Assembly (NCBI GenBank): GCA_017444615.1
Contig: JAFSWF010000043.1
Location: 1-64,000, forward strand
Source of the DNA: Paludibacteraceae bacterium
Lineage (GTDB): Bacteria; Bacteroidota; Bacteroidia; Bacteroidales; Paludibacteraceae
DNA length: 64,000 nucleotides
Reading direction: 5' to 3'
The translations under genes and the position numbers were made by a program. The notes below the pieces were generated by a model, which ran no database searches, was not told the DNA's origin, and saw nothing but the letters and a program-made list of their open reading frames with translations. Below, piece by piece: positions 1-7,715 of this stretch (the first letter of the stretch is position 1; each line of letters starts with the position of its first letter).

Positions 1-212
1 AGAAAAAGTACTGCCGTTTCAAAAAGAGCGGTATCAAGTACATCGATTACAAAGATCCTGAGTTCCTCAAGAAGTTCCTCAACGAGCAAGGCAAGATTCT
101 GCCGCGTCGTATCACCGGTACTTCGCTGAAGTTCCAACGCAAAGTTGCTCAGGCAGTTAAGAAAGCACGCCACTTGGCATTGCTGCCTTACGTAACGGAT
201 ATGATGAAATAA
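1..212 (+). CDS. rpsR: 30S ribosomal protein S18, 3' part only
   Basis: The reading frame starts before the window; the visible 69 codons plus TAA carry the S18 core: CRF, YIDYKD, a lysine-rich helix, [10 protein letters not shown] and the RHLALLPY motif near the end. S18 sits on the 30S platform and pairs with S6. The gene lies 29 bp before rplI, matching the usual bacterial rpsF-rpsR-rplI order, so rpsF is expected just left of the window. The identity is secure; only the N-terminus is missing. Confidence 0.96.
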   Translation, partial: KKYCRFKKSGIKYIDYKDPEFLKKFLNEQGKILPRRITGTSLKFQRKVAQAVKKARHLALLPYVTDMMK

Positions 213-241
213 TTAACCCGCTAAAGTAGAAAGGAAAGAAC

Positions 242-694
242 ATGGAAGTAATTCTTATTCAAGACCTGGCTAATCTGGGTTTCAAAGGTGACATCGTTAA
301 AGTACGTGACGGCTACGGACGCAACTACCTGTTGCCGCAAAAGATTGCCATTATCGCAAATGAGAGCAACCGTAAGCAACTGGCAGAGAACCAAAAACAA
401 CAGGCTCACAAGGCTGCTAAACTGTTAGCTGACGCGCAAGCATTGGCTGCAAAATTGGCAGAGACTGTAATCGAACTCAAGGTAAAAGCAAACGAGGACG
501 GAAAGATCTTCGGTACCGTTACCACCACTGCTATTTCTCAGGCTTTGGCAGCTAATGAGATTAACATCGACAAGAAAGTGATCACATTGGTTGAGCCGAT
601 TAAGCAAGTAGGTGAGTACACCGCACAGGCTCGTCTGCACCGCGAGGTTAAGGCTGAGATCAAACTCAATGTAGTTGCTGAAGAAGTTAAGTAA
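242..694 (+). CDS. rplI: 50S ribosomal protein L9
   Basis: 150 aa, normal for L9. The N-terminal L9 signature is clear (MEVILIQDLANLGFKGD, then VRDGYGRNYLLP), followed by the long lysine/alanine-rich connecting helix (about residues 40-75) and a C-terminal domain with KIFGTVTT. L9 binds 23S rRNA at the base of the L1 stalk. The ATG follows an AAGGAAAG stretch that can act as a ribosome binding site. It is co-directional with rpsR. The stop codon runs straight into a 7-bp-period AT-rich repeat that separates it from rpmE2. Confidence 0.97.
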   Translation: MEVILIQDLANLGFKGDIVKVRDGYGRNYLLPQKIAIIANESNRKQLAENQKQQAHKAAKLLADAQALAAKLAETVIELKVKANEDGKIFGTVTTTAISQALAANEINIDKKVITLVEPIKQVGEYTAQARLHREVKAEIKLNVVAEEVK

Positions 695-724
695 TTAAAA
701 ATTAAAAATTAAAAATTACGAATT
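693..724 (+). repeat. Heptad tandem repeat between rplI and rpmE2
   Basis: About four units of TTAAAAA, period 7 bp, beginning at the rplI stop codon and ending one base before the rpmE2 ATG. It takes up the whole intergenic gap. Same period as other tracts in the window. Confidence 0.85.
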
Positions 725-979
725 ATGAAAGCTGGAATTCATCCCGATAACTACCGTGTAGTAGTTTTCAAAGATATGTCTGACGGTACTCAGTTCTTCA
801 GCCGCTCTACAGCCGCTACCAAGGACACAATCGAAATCGACGGCGTTAAGTATCCACTTATCAAGCTTGAGATCTCGAACACGAGTCACCCGTTCTACAC
901 CGGTAAGTCCAAATTGGTGGACACCGCAGGTCGTGTGGACAAGTTCATGTCTCGCTACGGCAACCGCACACGCAAGTAA
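725..979 (+). CDS. rpmE2: 50S ribosomal protein L31, type B
   Basis: 84 aa. Starts [20 protein letters not shown] and has the type B features: the extended SRST...[22 protein letters not shown] segment and a C-terminal [10 protein letters not shown] motif. The CxxC zinc-binding cysteines of type A L31 are absent, so this is the zinc-independent form that in many bacteria replaces the zinc form under zinc limitation; no second L31 is seen in the window. It lies downstream of rplI across a repeat-filled gap and is closed by a strong terminator. Confidence 0.95.
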   Translation: MKAGIHPDNYRVVVFKDMSDGTQFFSRSTAATKDTIEIDGVKYPLIKLEISNTSHPFYTGKSKLVDTAGRVDKFMSRYGNRTRK

Positions 980-992
980 TTGCGACGTTTTC

Positions 993-1030
993 AAGGGCGA
1001 GCGATTATGCTCGCCCTTGTTGTTTTTTTT
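993..1030 (+). terminator. Intrinsic terminator after rpmE2
   Basis: A perfect 10-bp stem, AAGGGCGAGC / GCTCGCCCTT (993-1002 with 1009-1018), a 6-nt loop, then TGTTG and an eight-T run. It closes the ribosomal protein operon. Confidence 0.9.
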
Positions 1031-1046
1031 CAGAAACCCTCGTCAC

Positions 1047-1070
1047 GACGTCATGACGTCATGACGTCAT
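1047..1070. repeat. Three tandem copies of GACGTCAT
   Basis: Exactly three perfect copies of the 8-mer GACGTCAT lie between the terminator and the pnuC start. Each unit contains the palindrome GACGTC, so the array is also an inverted repeat. It could be a binding site or a small slippage array. Confidence 0.8.
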
Positions 1071-1083
1071 AACAAAAAAATCT

Positions 1084-1845
1084 ATGAACAACACACATCT
1101 TTGGCGCGCCCTCGGCCGCAACACTATCATCTCAATCATTCTTTTTGGAGCGTTATTAGGTCTCCTCTGGGTAGCGGAATTGATTTTTCCGTCAGTAACC
1201 TTATTGAAATGGCACGATCCCGCTTGGGTGGTAGGCATTCCCGCTTCCGTCATCGGCGTGGCGTACATTCTCACCGTTCGCGATCCGCAGAACTATACAG
1301 GTTTCTATGCTGGCATCATTATGTCTATACTCCTTGGCGTGCAGTTTATTCTGCAAGGCGGCTACGACAGCGCGTTCTTGTTCTTCCTGGTGTTCATCCC
1401 ATTCCAGTTGATGTCTATCTATAAATGGAGCCGCAAGAAAGACGATGGCGGTGCCAGTTTTGAACCAAAATTCCTGGACACTCCGCGTTTATTCCTTTCC
1501 CTCGCTCTGTTAGTGTTCATCACGTTTGGCGATTATATCATTGCTACTTTCGCATTATACCACGATAGTTTGACGGATAATGTATTGGTTAAAATACTTA
1601 GCGGCCTATTGATCTCGTCTTCGTTCCTCGCCAACTACTGGTTGATTTATCGTAAGACTGATTCGTGGCTCTATTGGGTTATCTACAGCTTGGCGGGGAT
1701 AGGTCTCTTTATCATCATCCGTAATCCGTTCTCGATTGTGCTCTTCACCTTCTTCCTGGTCATCAATGGCATGGCTTGCGTAGCGTGGATTAAAGCCACT
1801 AAACCCGAGAACCTTTATTGGGCGGCGTCCTTCTTTAAGAAATGA
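1084..1845 (+). CDS. pnuC: PnuC-family nicotinamide riboside/vitamin transporter
   Basis: 253 aa integral membrane protein with about seven hydrophobic segments (roughly 15-35, 48-64, 75-92, 98-114, 136-158, 170-190, 195-240). It matches the PnuC plan: FQLMSIYKW after the fourth segment, and NYWLIYRKTDSWLYW (about 184-198) followed by a hydrophobic stretch ending VAWIK, like the paired Trp/Asn substrate-site motifs of PnuC. PnuC proteins move nicotinamide riboside by facilitated diffusion; relatives move thiamine or riboflavin, so the exact substrate is uncertain. The stop overlaps the next start as ATGA, so the two genes are co-translated. No riboswitch-like leader is recognised in the roughly 50 bp upstream. 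Confidence 0.78.
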   Translation: MNNTHLWRALGRNTIISIILFGALLGLLWVAELIFPSVTLLKWHDPAWVVGIPASVIGVAYILTVRDPQNYTGFYAGIIMSILLGVQFILQGGYDSAFLFFLVFIPFQLMSIYKWSRKKDDGGASFEPKFLDTPRLFLSLALLVFITFGDYIIATFALYHDSLTDNVLVKILSGLLISSSFLANYWLIYRKTDSWLYWVIYSLAGIGLFIIIRNPFSIVLFTFFLVINGMACVAWIKATKPENLYWAASFFKK

Positions 1846-2786
1846 TTAAACGTAAGGCAGATACTATTTTGCGGGTGACTGAACCTGCACAGTTGATGGA
1901 TTTCCTCATCGCTAAGATGGGAGGAATGGCGCGCTCGTCCGTTAAGCAGTTATTGGGGCAACGACGCGTCAAAGTGGGCAATGCCGTGCAGACGCGCCAT
2001 GACTTTATGCTCAAAGCAGGCGATGTCGTCACCGTCTCTTCCGGCAGAGGAAACAGCCAACTCAACCATCCGAAGCTGAAGATCGTTTATGAAGATGATG
2101 ATCTGATTGTAGTCAATAAACAACCTGGCTTACTGACGGTAGCTTCTACACCGGGTTCGTCCGAAACAACCGCCTACTCTATTCTTCGCGCGTACGTTAA
2201 GAAACAGAACGCCCGCTCAGGCATTTATGTGGTGCACCGTCTGGATAGAGAAACAAGCGGTGTGTTGGTCTTCGCGCGTTCTGAGGAGCTGCAACACTAT
2301 ATGCGCGAGTATTGGCGCGAACTCGTCACCGAGCGGACGTATATAGCGTTGACGGAAGGAGTACTCAATCCGCGCGAAGGTCAGATCAAGACTTGGTTTA
2401 CGGAAGATAAGCGCAATGCGATGGTCTATTCGTCGCCCGTGGACGATGGAGGCGACCTTGCCATCACCAACTATAAGACACTCAAAACCACCTCACCCCA
2501 TCCCTCTCCCAAGCAGAGGGGGCCTCTCCCCTTGGGGGAGACGGGAGAGAGGTCATTAGTCGAACTTCATTTGGAAACCGGCCGCACGAATCAGATCCGT
2601 GTGCATCTGGCGAGCAAGGGTTGTCCGGTCGTCGGTGACCGCAAGTACGGCCATGGAAACGAGTCCTCACCAATCGACCGACTCTGCCTCCATGCCAAAG
2701 TCCTTGCCTTCATCCATCCGGTAACTGAGAAAATAGTCCGCTTCGAATCGCCAGTTCCCAAGGAGTTTAATAGAGTTCTACTATAA
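1842..2786 (+). CDS. RluA-family 23S rRNA pseudouridine synthase with S4 domain
   Basis: 314 aa. An S4 RNA-binding domain (about residues 15-65) precedes the RluA catalytic domain with HRLDRETSG at 132-140 (catalytic Asp135) and the late motif LETGRTNQIRVHL. It converts a uridine in 23S rRNA (or tRNA) to pseudouridine; the exact site cannot be told. It overlaps pnuC by ATGA. Odd: residues about 217-238, between NYKTLK and SLVELHLETG, are encoded by a GC-rich near-palindromic element and read as a Pro/Gly-rich loop that RluA enzymes normally lack. The motifs on both sides are intact and in frame, so the enzyme is probably active. Confidence 0.9.
   Translation: MIKRKADTILRVTEPAQLMDFLIAKMGGMARSSVKQLLGQRRVKVGNAVQTRHDFMLKAGDVVTVSSGRGNSQLNHPKLKIVYEDDDLIVVNKQPGLLTVASTPGSSETTAYSILRAYVKKQNARSGIYVVHRLDRETSGVLVFARSEELQHYMREYWRELVTERTYIALTEGVLNPREGQIKTWFTEDKRNAMVYSSPVDDGGDLAITNYKTLKTTSPHPSPKQRGPLPLGETGERSLVELHLETGRTNQIRVHLASKGCPVVGDRKYGHGNESSPIDRLCLHAKVLAFIHPVTEKIVRFESPVPKEFNRVLL
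2491..2553. repeat. GC-rich palindromic element in frame inside the RluA-type gene
   Basis: Interleaved inverted arms built from CCTCTCCC and GGGGGAGA, with core CTCTCCCCTTGGGGGAG. It keeps the reading frame open through the pseudouridine synthase gene. It resembles the elements at 7451-7483 (queA) and 8823-8860 (rlmL). Confidence 0.8.
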
Positions 2787-2787
2787 C

Positions 2788-2819
2788 AATTAAAGCCACC
2801 CGAAAGGATGGCTTTAATT
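2788..2819. terminator. Hairpin between convergent genes
   Basis: An 11-bp perfect stem, AATTAAAGCCA / TGGCTTTAATT, around a 10-nt loop, between the RluA-type gene (+) and the ExbD gene (-). It is followed by TTTTGCTTT on the plus strand, so it most plausibly ends plus-strand transcription and may serve both. Confidence 0.75.
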
Positions 2820-2821
2820 TT

Positions 2822-2852
2822 GCTTTCAGCTTTCAGCAATCAGCCGTCAGCT
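2822..2852. repeat. Heptad tandem repeat (TTTCAGC units) at the exbD stop
   Basis: About four degenerate 7-bp units (TTTCAGC, TTTCAGC, AATCAGC, CGTCAGC) abutting the minus-strand stop codon of the second ExbD gene. A similar tract, with closely related units, is at 37105-37131. Confidence 0.75.
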
Positions 2853-3322
2853 TAGTAGTTTGTTCGCTGGGTAGCAGCGTAACTGATCTTAAGCGCGTAC
2901 GCGCGGCGCAATTCCTGTTTGATGTCTGCGATAATACCCATTTTGGTTTCTTTATCAGCCTTGATCGAAACAGTCATCAAACCTTGGTCAGACTCTTTCA
3001 TAGACGAACGCTCATTAACGATGTACTCGCCAATTTCTTTCGTCTCTGCGAAAGCGTCATCCAACTGAATACGCGTTTCTGCTCCATATTGCTTGCGGAA
3101 CTCTGCGGTAGGCGTACCTACGTAGATGTAGCGCACTAACGATTTCTTCTCTAATTTCGTCAGCTCGGTGGCCTGCGGGTTCTGGAACTGAACCTTGTAG
3201 GTTACCTCTTTCATAGATGTAACTGACATGAAGAAGAACAGCAGCATGAAGATAATATCAGGGAGAGACGACGTATTCAACGCCGGCATCTCACGTTTAT
3301 CATTTCTACGAATCTTTGCCAT
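2852..3322 (-). CDS. exbD: ExbD/TolR-family protein (second copy)
   Basis: 156 aa with start MAKIRRNDKREMPALN, chosen because it lies 2 bp from the preceding gene's stop; a longer frame upstream has no ExbD character. One TM helix (about 21-38) carries the conserved Asp in SLPDIIFML, the proton-relay residue of ExbD/TolR. The rest is a periplasmic domain. It works with ExbB to harvest proton motive force for TonB-dependent outer-membrane transport. Bacteroidetes commonly carry two different ExbD genes in tandem, as here. Last gene of a four-gene minus-strand cassette. Confidence 0.9.
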   Translation of the reverse strand: MAKIRRNDKREMPALNTSSLPDIIFMLLFFFMSVTSMKEVTYKVQFQNPQATELTKLEKKSLVRYIYVGTPTAEFRKQYGAETRIQLDDAFAETKEIGEYIVNERSSMKESDQGLMTVSIKADKETKMGIIADIKQELRRAYALKISYAATQRTNY

Positions 3323-3323
3323 C

Positions 3324-3902
3324 TCAATTACCGTAGTTTTTAGGCTCGGCCTCCGAAATCTTTTGGGGATAAATCTTCTGAATTTGCTTCTGTTGATCTT
3401 CCTCCAACTCGTTATACGACTTATGGAAATATTTCTGCGCACACTCGTTACGCAGTTCATTGTAAGCTGCTACCAGTTCATTTTGCACGTCCAGGTACGC
3501 TTGATAGCGTGTGTCAACGTCGTTCTGTACGGAGATGACGTGATCCTTGGTGTATTTGATTACGCCAAACGGAGCGCCGAAATCTTCCTCTACCAGTTTC
3601 GGGTAGAACGACTCGTCCTTTTCGTTTTTGATGAACTCTTTAGCTTTCTCGCGAAGTTGCTTCACATCCATTAACTGGCCTTGTACCATCAACTGGTTTG
3701 CAGAGTTAATCTTCACTACCAACAAGTTTCGCTTGTTAATATCCTTATCCTCTACTTTTTGGTCAGGAGGAATCGGTGCAGGCAGACGGCGAGCCAGTCC
3801 TTGGTTCACATCCATGGAGGTGGTCACCAAGAAGAAAATCAGCAACAGGAACGAGATGTCCGCCATTGAACTGGCGTTAATCTGTGGGACTTTCTTTGCC
3901 AT
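3324..3902 (-). CDS. exbD: ExbD/TolR-family protein (first copy)
   Basis: 192 aa. MAKKVPQINASSMADISFLLLIFFLV gives the usual short cytoplasmic tail and single TM helix (about 15-33) with the conserved Asp15 at its start. The periplasmic part is longer than in classical ExbD and rich in charged residues (DKDINKRN, EKDESFYPK). It lies between the membrane protein gene (12 bp) and the second ExbD (1 bp), an operon arrangement typical of Bacteroidetes TonB energising complexes. Confidence 0.9.
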   Translation of the reverse strand: MAKKVPQINASSMADISFLLLIFFLVTTSMDVNQGLARRLPAPIPPDQKVEDKDINKRNLLVVKINSANQLMVQGQLMDVKQLREKAKEFIKNEKDESFYPKLVEEDFGAPFGVIKYTKDHVISVQNDVDTRYQAYLDVQNELVAAYNELRNECAQKYFHKSYNELEEDQQKQIQKIYPQKISEAEPKNYGN

Positions 3903-3914
3903 AATAAATGTGAT

Positions 3915-4391
3915 TTACTTCAGTTTCTTTGTGTGAATAACTCCCCAAACCATAGCGATCAGGGTGGCAGCAATCAGGATGTAGCAAGCATAGATAACAG
4001 CGTCGCTGAGTTGTGCCCAGAAACCAACGTTATCTGTTCCTTCATATCCGATGATGTTAATCTTCTCCGGGCTTCCGGCAAACCAGCAGATACATGCCAG
4101 CACAACGAAGCCACATACTACGCCCAGCGTGGTGTAGGCTTTGCGACGGTCTGTCTTCCAGTTCTCAACAAAGTCAACCACTACTACACCTAAGGTAATA
4201 AGGATGGCGATGCCCATGAGAATGTAAACCCAGATGAGGAAGAGATCAGTGAATCTCGGGATGTCGAGAAAATCACCTGCTACTTCCAGACTACCTGCAG
4301 AGCCTCCGAGGAAGAACATTGCGATGAACACAATGCCCAGTGCCAACAGGCTCCAAAGGGTAATCTTAGGTAATAATTTATAATCTTTCAT
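3915..4391 (-). CDS. Unknown four-helix membrane protein of the exb cassette
   Basis: 158 aa from MKDYKLLPK. A longer frame upstream translates only the tandem-repeat spacer, so this start is preferred. About four hydrophobic segments are visible (roughly 7-28, 50-72, 82-102, 122-146), with a charged loop WKTDRRK between the second and third. I recognise no catalytic motif. It sits between ExbB and the two ExbDs with short spacing, so a role in the same energy-transducing complex or its assembly is a fair inference, nothing more. Confidence 0.75.
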   Translation of the reverse strand: MKDYKLLPKITLWSLLALGIVFIAMFFLGGSAGSLEVAGDFLDIPRFTDLFLIWVYILMGIAILITLGVVVVDFVENWKTDRRKAYTTLGVVCGFVVLACICWFAGSPEKINIIGYEGTDNVGFWAQLSDAVIYACYILIAATLIAMVWGVIHTKKLK

Positions 4392-4413
4392 ATTGCTCAG
4401 AATTTTAATTAAT

Positions 4414-4478
4414 TTGTCGTTGGTCGTTTGTCGTTGGTCTTTGGACTTACCAATTACCAATCACCAATTACCAATTAA
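4414..4478. repeat. Two adjacent heptad tandem repeats between exbB and the membrane gene
   Basis: 4414-4445 holds about four units of TCGTTGG (variants TCGTTTG, TCTTTGG); 4447-4478 holds about four units of CCAATTA (variant CCAATCA). Both have period 7 but different sequences, and they lie side by side in the exbB / membrane protein spacer. Confidence 0.85.
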
Positions 4479-4486
4479 TATTATAA

Positions 4487-5305
4487 TTATTTCTTCTGGG
4501 CAGCGTCGTATTTAACCACTAAGTCGAGCAGGCTAATCGAGCTGTCCTCCATTTCATTCACCAAACCTTCAATCAGGCTCAGGATGTAGTTGTAGAACAA
4601 CTGCAGTACAACAGCAATAATAAGACCAAGGAGGGTTGTCAACAGAGCCACCTTAATACCACCGGCAACAACGGTTGCAGAGATATCACCTACTTGTTGA
4701 ATCTTATCGAAGGCCTCGATCATACCGATGATGGTACCCAAGAATCCTAACGACGGAGCGATTGCGATGAACAGGGTGATCCAAGAGAGGTTCTTCTCCA
4801 AAAGACCGAGTTGAACGCCACCGTAAGAAGCAACGGTCTTCTCTACTACATCAACGCCCTCGTCATAACGGCTCAGACCTTGATAGAAAATAGAGGCGAC
4901 AGGTCCGCGGGTATTACGGCAAACCTCCAATGCAGCTTCGATGCCACCTTTCTCCAAAGCAGCCTCTACGTTTGCCAACAGGGCTTTAGTGTTCGTTTTG
5001 CTCAGAGACAAATAGATAATACGCTCAATGCAAAGAGCCAAACCAAATACCAACGTAACAAGGGTCAGCGCCATGAAGCCGGCACCACCTTCAATAAATT
5101 TCGTTTTCAGCGTTTTGTGAAGAGCTACCAAGCCGCCAGCCTCCTCTGCAGGAGCCTCAGCTACTTCTTCAACTGCCGCAGCAGCTTCGTCAACGTTTTC
5201 TACAGCAGCTTCCTCAGCAGGAGCAGCTGCCTCTTGTGCCATTACTGCTGCACTACCAAATGTCAGCATAGCCAGCACCGTAAGGGTTGCAAATACTTTT
5301 TTCAT
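4487..5305 (-). CDS. exbB: ExbB/TolQ/MotA-family proton channel protein
   Basis: 272 aa. Begins with a signal-peptide-like segment (1-23, ending MAQEA), then an Ala/Glu-rich low-complexity stretch (24-57) and the ExbB core with three TM segments (about 73-95, 165-190, 208-235), including SLGFLGTIIGMIEAFDKI and the conserved VAGGIKVALLTTLLGL region. The N-terminal extension is frequent in Bacteroidetes ExbB proteins. It forms the pentameric channel around ExbD that powers TonB. First gene of the minus-strand cassette. Confidence 0.92.
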   Translation of the reverse strand: MKKVFATLTVLAMLTFGSAAVMAQEAAAPAEEAAVENVDEAAAAVEEVAEAPAEEAGGLVALHKTLKTKFIEGGAGFMALTLVTLVFGLALCIERIIYLSLSKTNTKALLANVEAALEKGGIEAALEVCRNTRGPVASIFYQGLSRYDEGVDVVEKTVASYGGVQLGLLEKNLSWITLFIAIAPSLGFLGTIIGMIEAFDKIQQVGDISATVVAGGIKVALLTTLLGLIIAVVLQLFYNYILSLIEGLVNEMEDSSISLLDLVVKYDAAQKK

Positions 5306-5350
5306 GAGAATAAAAAATTAATTTAAGTTATTTTTTGTTGTGTTTCTTGC

Positions 5351-5437
5351 GGAGAGACGGGGATTCGAACCCCGGAAACCCTTTTGGAGTTTACACGCTT
5401 TCCAGGCGTGCCTCTTCAACCACTCGAGCATCTCTCC
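5351..5437 (-). tRNA. tRNA-Ser(GGA)
   Basis: An 87-nt class II tRNA on the minus strand: acceptor GGAGAGA / TCTCTCC, anticodon loop CTGGAAA (anticodon GGA, reads UCC/UCU), a long variable arm and a TTCGAAT T-loop. It has its own Bacteroidetes promoter 40 bp upstream. Confidence 0.95.
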
Positions 5438-5476
5438 TTCGCGCCCAAAAATGGGGGCTTTGGTCATAATCGGCTA

Positions 5477-5507
5477 CAAAGGTACAACTTTTTTATGAAT
5501 TACGCAA
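5477..5507 (-). promoter_or_regulatory. Promoter for tRNA-Ser(GGA)
   Basis: Read on the minus strand: TTGC at -33, 20 nt, then TACCTTTG at -7, matching the Bacteroidetes primary sigma factor consensus. It points at the tRNA. Confidence 0.8.
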
Positions 5508-5536
5508 GAAAGTGTGCATTTTTTTTTCAATTTTAG

Positions 5537-6355
5537 TCATTTTATGCAAAAAAGTTGCTTTGCATTGGCATTTGTTGAGCGAATTATCGTTTCTTTGGAC
5601 GTCTGTAGCACCTCTGCCAACTTATCCGCCACATGCGCCATAAAACGACTTTCATTCCGCTCACCGCGGTGCGGAACCGGTGCCATATACGGTGCGTCCG
5701 TCTCCAGCACAAGGCGACTAATCAGGTCTGTACTTTGTGCTCTGTATTCTGTATTCAGTTGTGCCAACGTATCTCCCAACTTGCAATTCTTGAAGGTAAG
5801 CACACCACCTATCCCTAAATAGAAACCCATCTCTAAAATCTGCTTCGCCGTTTCCACACTCCCATTAAAACAATGAAACACCCCACGAAGAACCTTTGTA
5901 CATTGCACATCGTCCCTTTGTACTTCTTGCACGACGTGCAATATGTCTTCAGTCGCCTCGCGATTATGCAAAATAACCGGCAAATCCAACTCCCTTGCCA
6001 ACCGTAACTGCCGTCTCAGCACTTCTTTCTGTGGCTCTTTATATGTTTTATCCCAGTAATAATCGAGTCCTATCTCCCCTATTGCCACCAGTTCGTCTCT
6101 ATGCGCACGAATAGCCGCTTCGATGGTAGACAAGTCCGCCTCCCAATTCTCCTTCACATCTTCGGGGTGCAACCCCAGCGCAGGGAAGCAAAATCCCGGG
6201 TGCTGCCGGCAAACAGCCATCACCGTCTCAATAGACGCCACATTGACGCCCGGCACAACCATCGCTTCCACGCCTTCCGCGCGTTGACGAGCAATCACTT
6301 CCTCGCGATCGCTCGCAAAAACCTCCTCATCAATATGGCAATGCGTATCGATCAT
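5537..6355 (-). CDS. tatD: TatD-family metal-dependent hydrolase
   Basis: 272 aa from MIDTHCHIDE; this ATG overlaps the queA stop as ATGA, so it is preferred over an in-frame ATG 18 bp earlier. The HxH metal motif (THCHID), GEIGLDYYWD, a conserved His in LHNRE, HCFNG and LVLETDAPYM are all present. TatD proteins are Mg-dependent 3'-5' exonucleases/deoxyribonucleases. Two segments look like in-frame repeat insertions: about 5894-5930 (VQRDDVQCTKV) and 5726-5761 (NTEYRAQSTD), both with a 7-bp period in the DNA. Co-translated with queA. Confidence 0.92.
   Translation of the reverse strand: MIDTHCHIDEEVFASDREEVIARQRAEGVEAMVVPGVNVASIETVMAVCRQHPGFCFPALGLHPEDVKENWEADLSTIEAAIRAHRDELVAIGEIGLDYYWDKTYKEPQKEVLRRQLRLARELDLPVILHNREATEDILHVVQEVQRDDVQCTKVLRGVFHCFNGSVETAKQILEMGFYLGIGGVLTFKNCKLGDTLAQLNTEYRAQSTDLISRLVLETDAPYMAPVPHRGERNESRFMAHVADKLAEVLQTSKETIIRSTNANAKQLFCIK
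5726..5761. repeat. In-frame heptad tract in tatD (CTGTATT units)
   Basis: Units CTGTACT, TTGTGCT, CTGTATT, CTGTATT, period 7, inside tatD between the GGVLTFKN region and the LVLETDAPY motif. Confidence 0.75.
5894..5930. repeat. Second, weaker in-frame heptad tract in tatD
   Basis: Units TTGTACA, TTGCACA, TCGTCCC, TTTGTAC, TTCTTGC. More degenerate than the other tracts but with the same spacing. It encodes part of the loop before GVFHCFNG. Confidence 0.5.
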
Positions 6356-7707
6356 TCCTTCGCGCTCCTCCATAACAAATCCTGCGCAGAAACCGTATTA
6401 CGCCGCGTCAAAATACTACTGTCTCCATAACTCAAGAACCGAAAATCATGACTCAAGGCATACTCATAAATTGCTTTCCAGTCATCGCCTACGAACGCAC
6501 TCACCAGCAACAACAAGGTCGATTGAGGTTGGTGGAAATTCGTAATCAGTTGGTTCACTATCTTAAACTCATATCCGGGTTTGATCATGATCTGTGTTTC
6601 GGCATGCAGCACCGGTTCTTTGGCCACCCGCATCCAGTTTAAGATACTTTGCAACGCCTCTTTGGCACTCAATTCACCCCATTGACCTTCATACGGATCA
6701 AACTGCCCTACCCGCAACTCCTTATTGTATTTGGGGTCGAATGAATAATCCTCCACGCTCACGTCTTCGAACGGGAAACCCGACCAGCTGAATCGCTTCA
6801 ATTTGCATCCAATATAATATAAACTCTCCAACGTCCGCATACTGGTTGTACCTACCGCCACAATACGCCCCAAATGAGCCAGTATATGCTCGATGGTCTC
6901 ATACGTTACAGCAATCGTCTCTTTATGCATTACGTGTTCGTTAGCGTCCGCTGTCTTAACCGGCAAGAACGTTCCTGCACCTACATGCAGCGTCACCTCA
7001 TCCATCTCTATACCGCGCTGGCGCAAATCGTCCAATACCCGTTCCGTAAAATGCAAACCGGCCGTAGGCGCTGCCACCGAACCTTTGATTCGAGAATAAA
7101 CGGTCTGGTAGGTGGTCTTATCGCTCTCTTCTGTTTTACGGTTCAAGTACGGAGGGATAGGTAACTCTCCCACGGCCTCTAACACTTCCGCAAACGTCAC
7201 ATCCTTTCCGTCCCACTCAAACTCCACCTCGTACGCGTTCCCCACCGCCTCACCTTTGTATGCCCGTAAGGTTAATTCGTAATTTGTAATTTTTAGTTCA
7301 AGAACTTCGCCTTCCTTCCATTTCTTTGCGTTTCCGATTAGACATTTCCATTCGCAACGCTCTGTCCGCTCAAAAACAGTCTCATAATTAGCCGGCCAAA
7401 CTGGCTCCAGAAGGAAAATCTCAATCCGCGCACCCTCTGACGGCATCGCACTCTCCCTTCCCTTTAGGGAGGGGTTGGGGGTCGGCCGCTTATGAAACTC
7501 CAACCGAGCGTGTATCACGCGCGTGTTATTATATATAAGGAGTGAACCGGGACGAATATGATCTCCGATGTTATAAAACAGGTCTTCCGAAATCTGTCCG
7601 TTTCTGTACACCAACAGTTTGCTATGGTCACGCTCTTTCAACGGATACTTGGCAATTCGATCATCCGTCAGCGGATAAGTATAATCAGCTATGTAAATCG
7701 GCTCCAT
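6352..7707 (-). CDS. queA: S-adenosylmethionine:tRNA ribosyltransferase-isomerase
   Basis: 451 aa, longer than the usual 340-420. QueA transfers the ribosyl moiety of SAM to preQ1 in tRNA to form epoxyqueuosine. Signature segments: IAKYPLKERDHSKLLV near residue 18, NNTRVIHARL near 60, PTAGLHFTERVL, LHVGAGTFLPV and NEHVMHKE in the middle. Part of the extra length comes from two repeat-derived segments: a GC-rich palindromic element (RPTPNPSLKGRES, about 73-85) and a heptad tract (LKITNYELTL). Conserved motifs are intact, so activity is likely. The stop overlaps tatD as ATGA. Confidence 0.94.
   Translation of the reverse strand: MEPIYIADYTYPLTDDRIAKYPLKERDHSKLLVYRNGQISEDLFYNIGDHIRPGSLLIYNNTRVIHARLEFHKRPTPNPSLKGRESAMPSEGARIEIFLLEPVWPANYETVFERTERCEWKCLIGNAKKWKEGEVLELKITNYELTLRAYKGEAVGNAYEVEFEWDGKDVTFAEVLEAVGELPIPPYLNRKTEESDKTTYQTVYSRIKGSVAAPTAGLHFTERVLDDLRQRGIEMDEVTLHVGAGTFLPVKTADANEHVMHKETIAVTYETIEHILAHLGRIVAVGTTSMRTLESLYYIGCKLKRFSWSGFPFEDVSVEDYSFDPKYNKELRVGQFDPYEGQWGELSAKEALQSILNWMRVAKEPVLHAETQIMIKPGYEFKIVNQLITNFHQPQSTLLLLVSAFVGDDWKAIYEYALSHDFRFLSYGDSSILTRRNTVSAQDLLWRSAKE
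7271..7298. repeat. In-frame heptad tract in queA (TAATTTG units)
   Basis: Units TAATTCG, TAATTTG, TAATTTT, TAGTTCA, period 7, encoding KITNYEL on the minus strand. Confidence 0.75.
7451..7483. repeat. GC-rich palindromic element in frame in queA
   Basis: CTCTCCCTTCCCTTTAGGGA followed by GGGGTTGGGGG. The core TTCCCTTTAGGG with flanking CTCTC/GGGG arms is shared with the rlmL copy at 8823-8860. It translates on the minus strand to PNPSLKGRE. Confidence 0.8.
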
Positions 7708-7715
7708 AAAAATAT

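Noticed and set aside
7301..7450. queA as a pseudogene because of its extra length
   Set aside because: All family motifs are intact and in frame; the extra residues correspond to repeat-derived segments.
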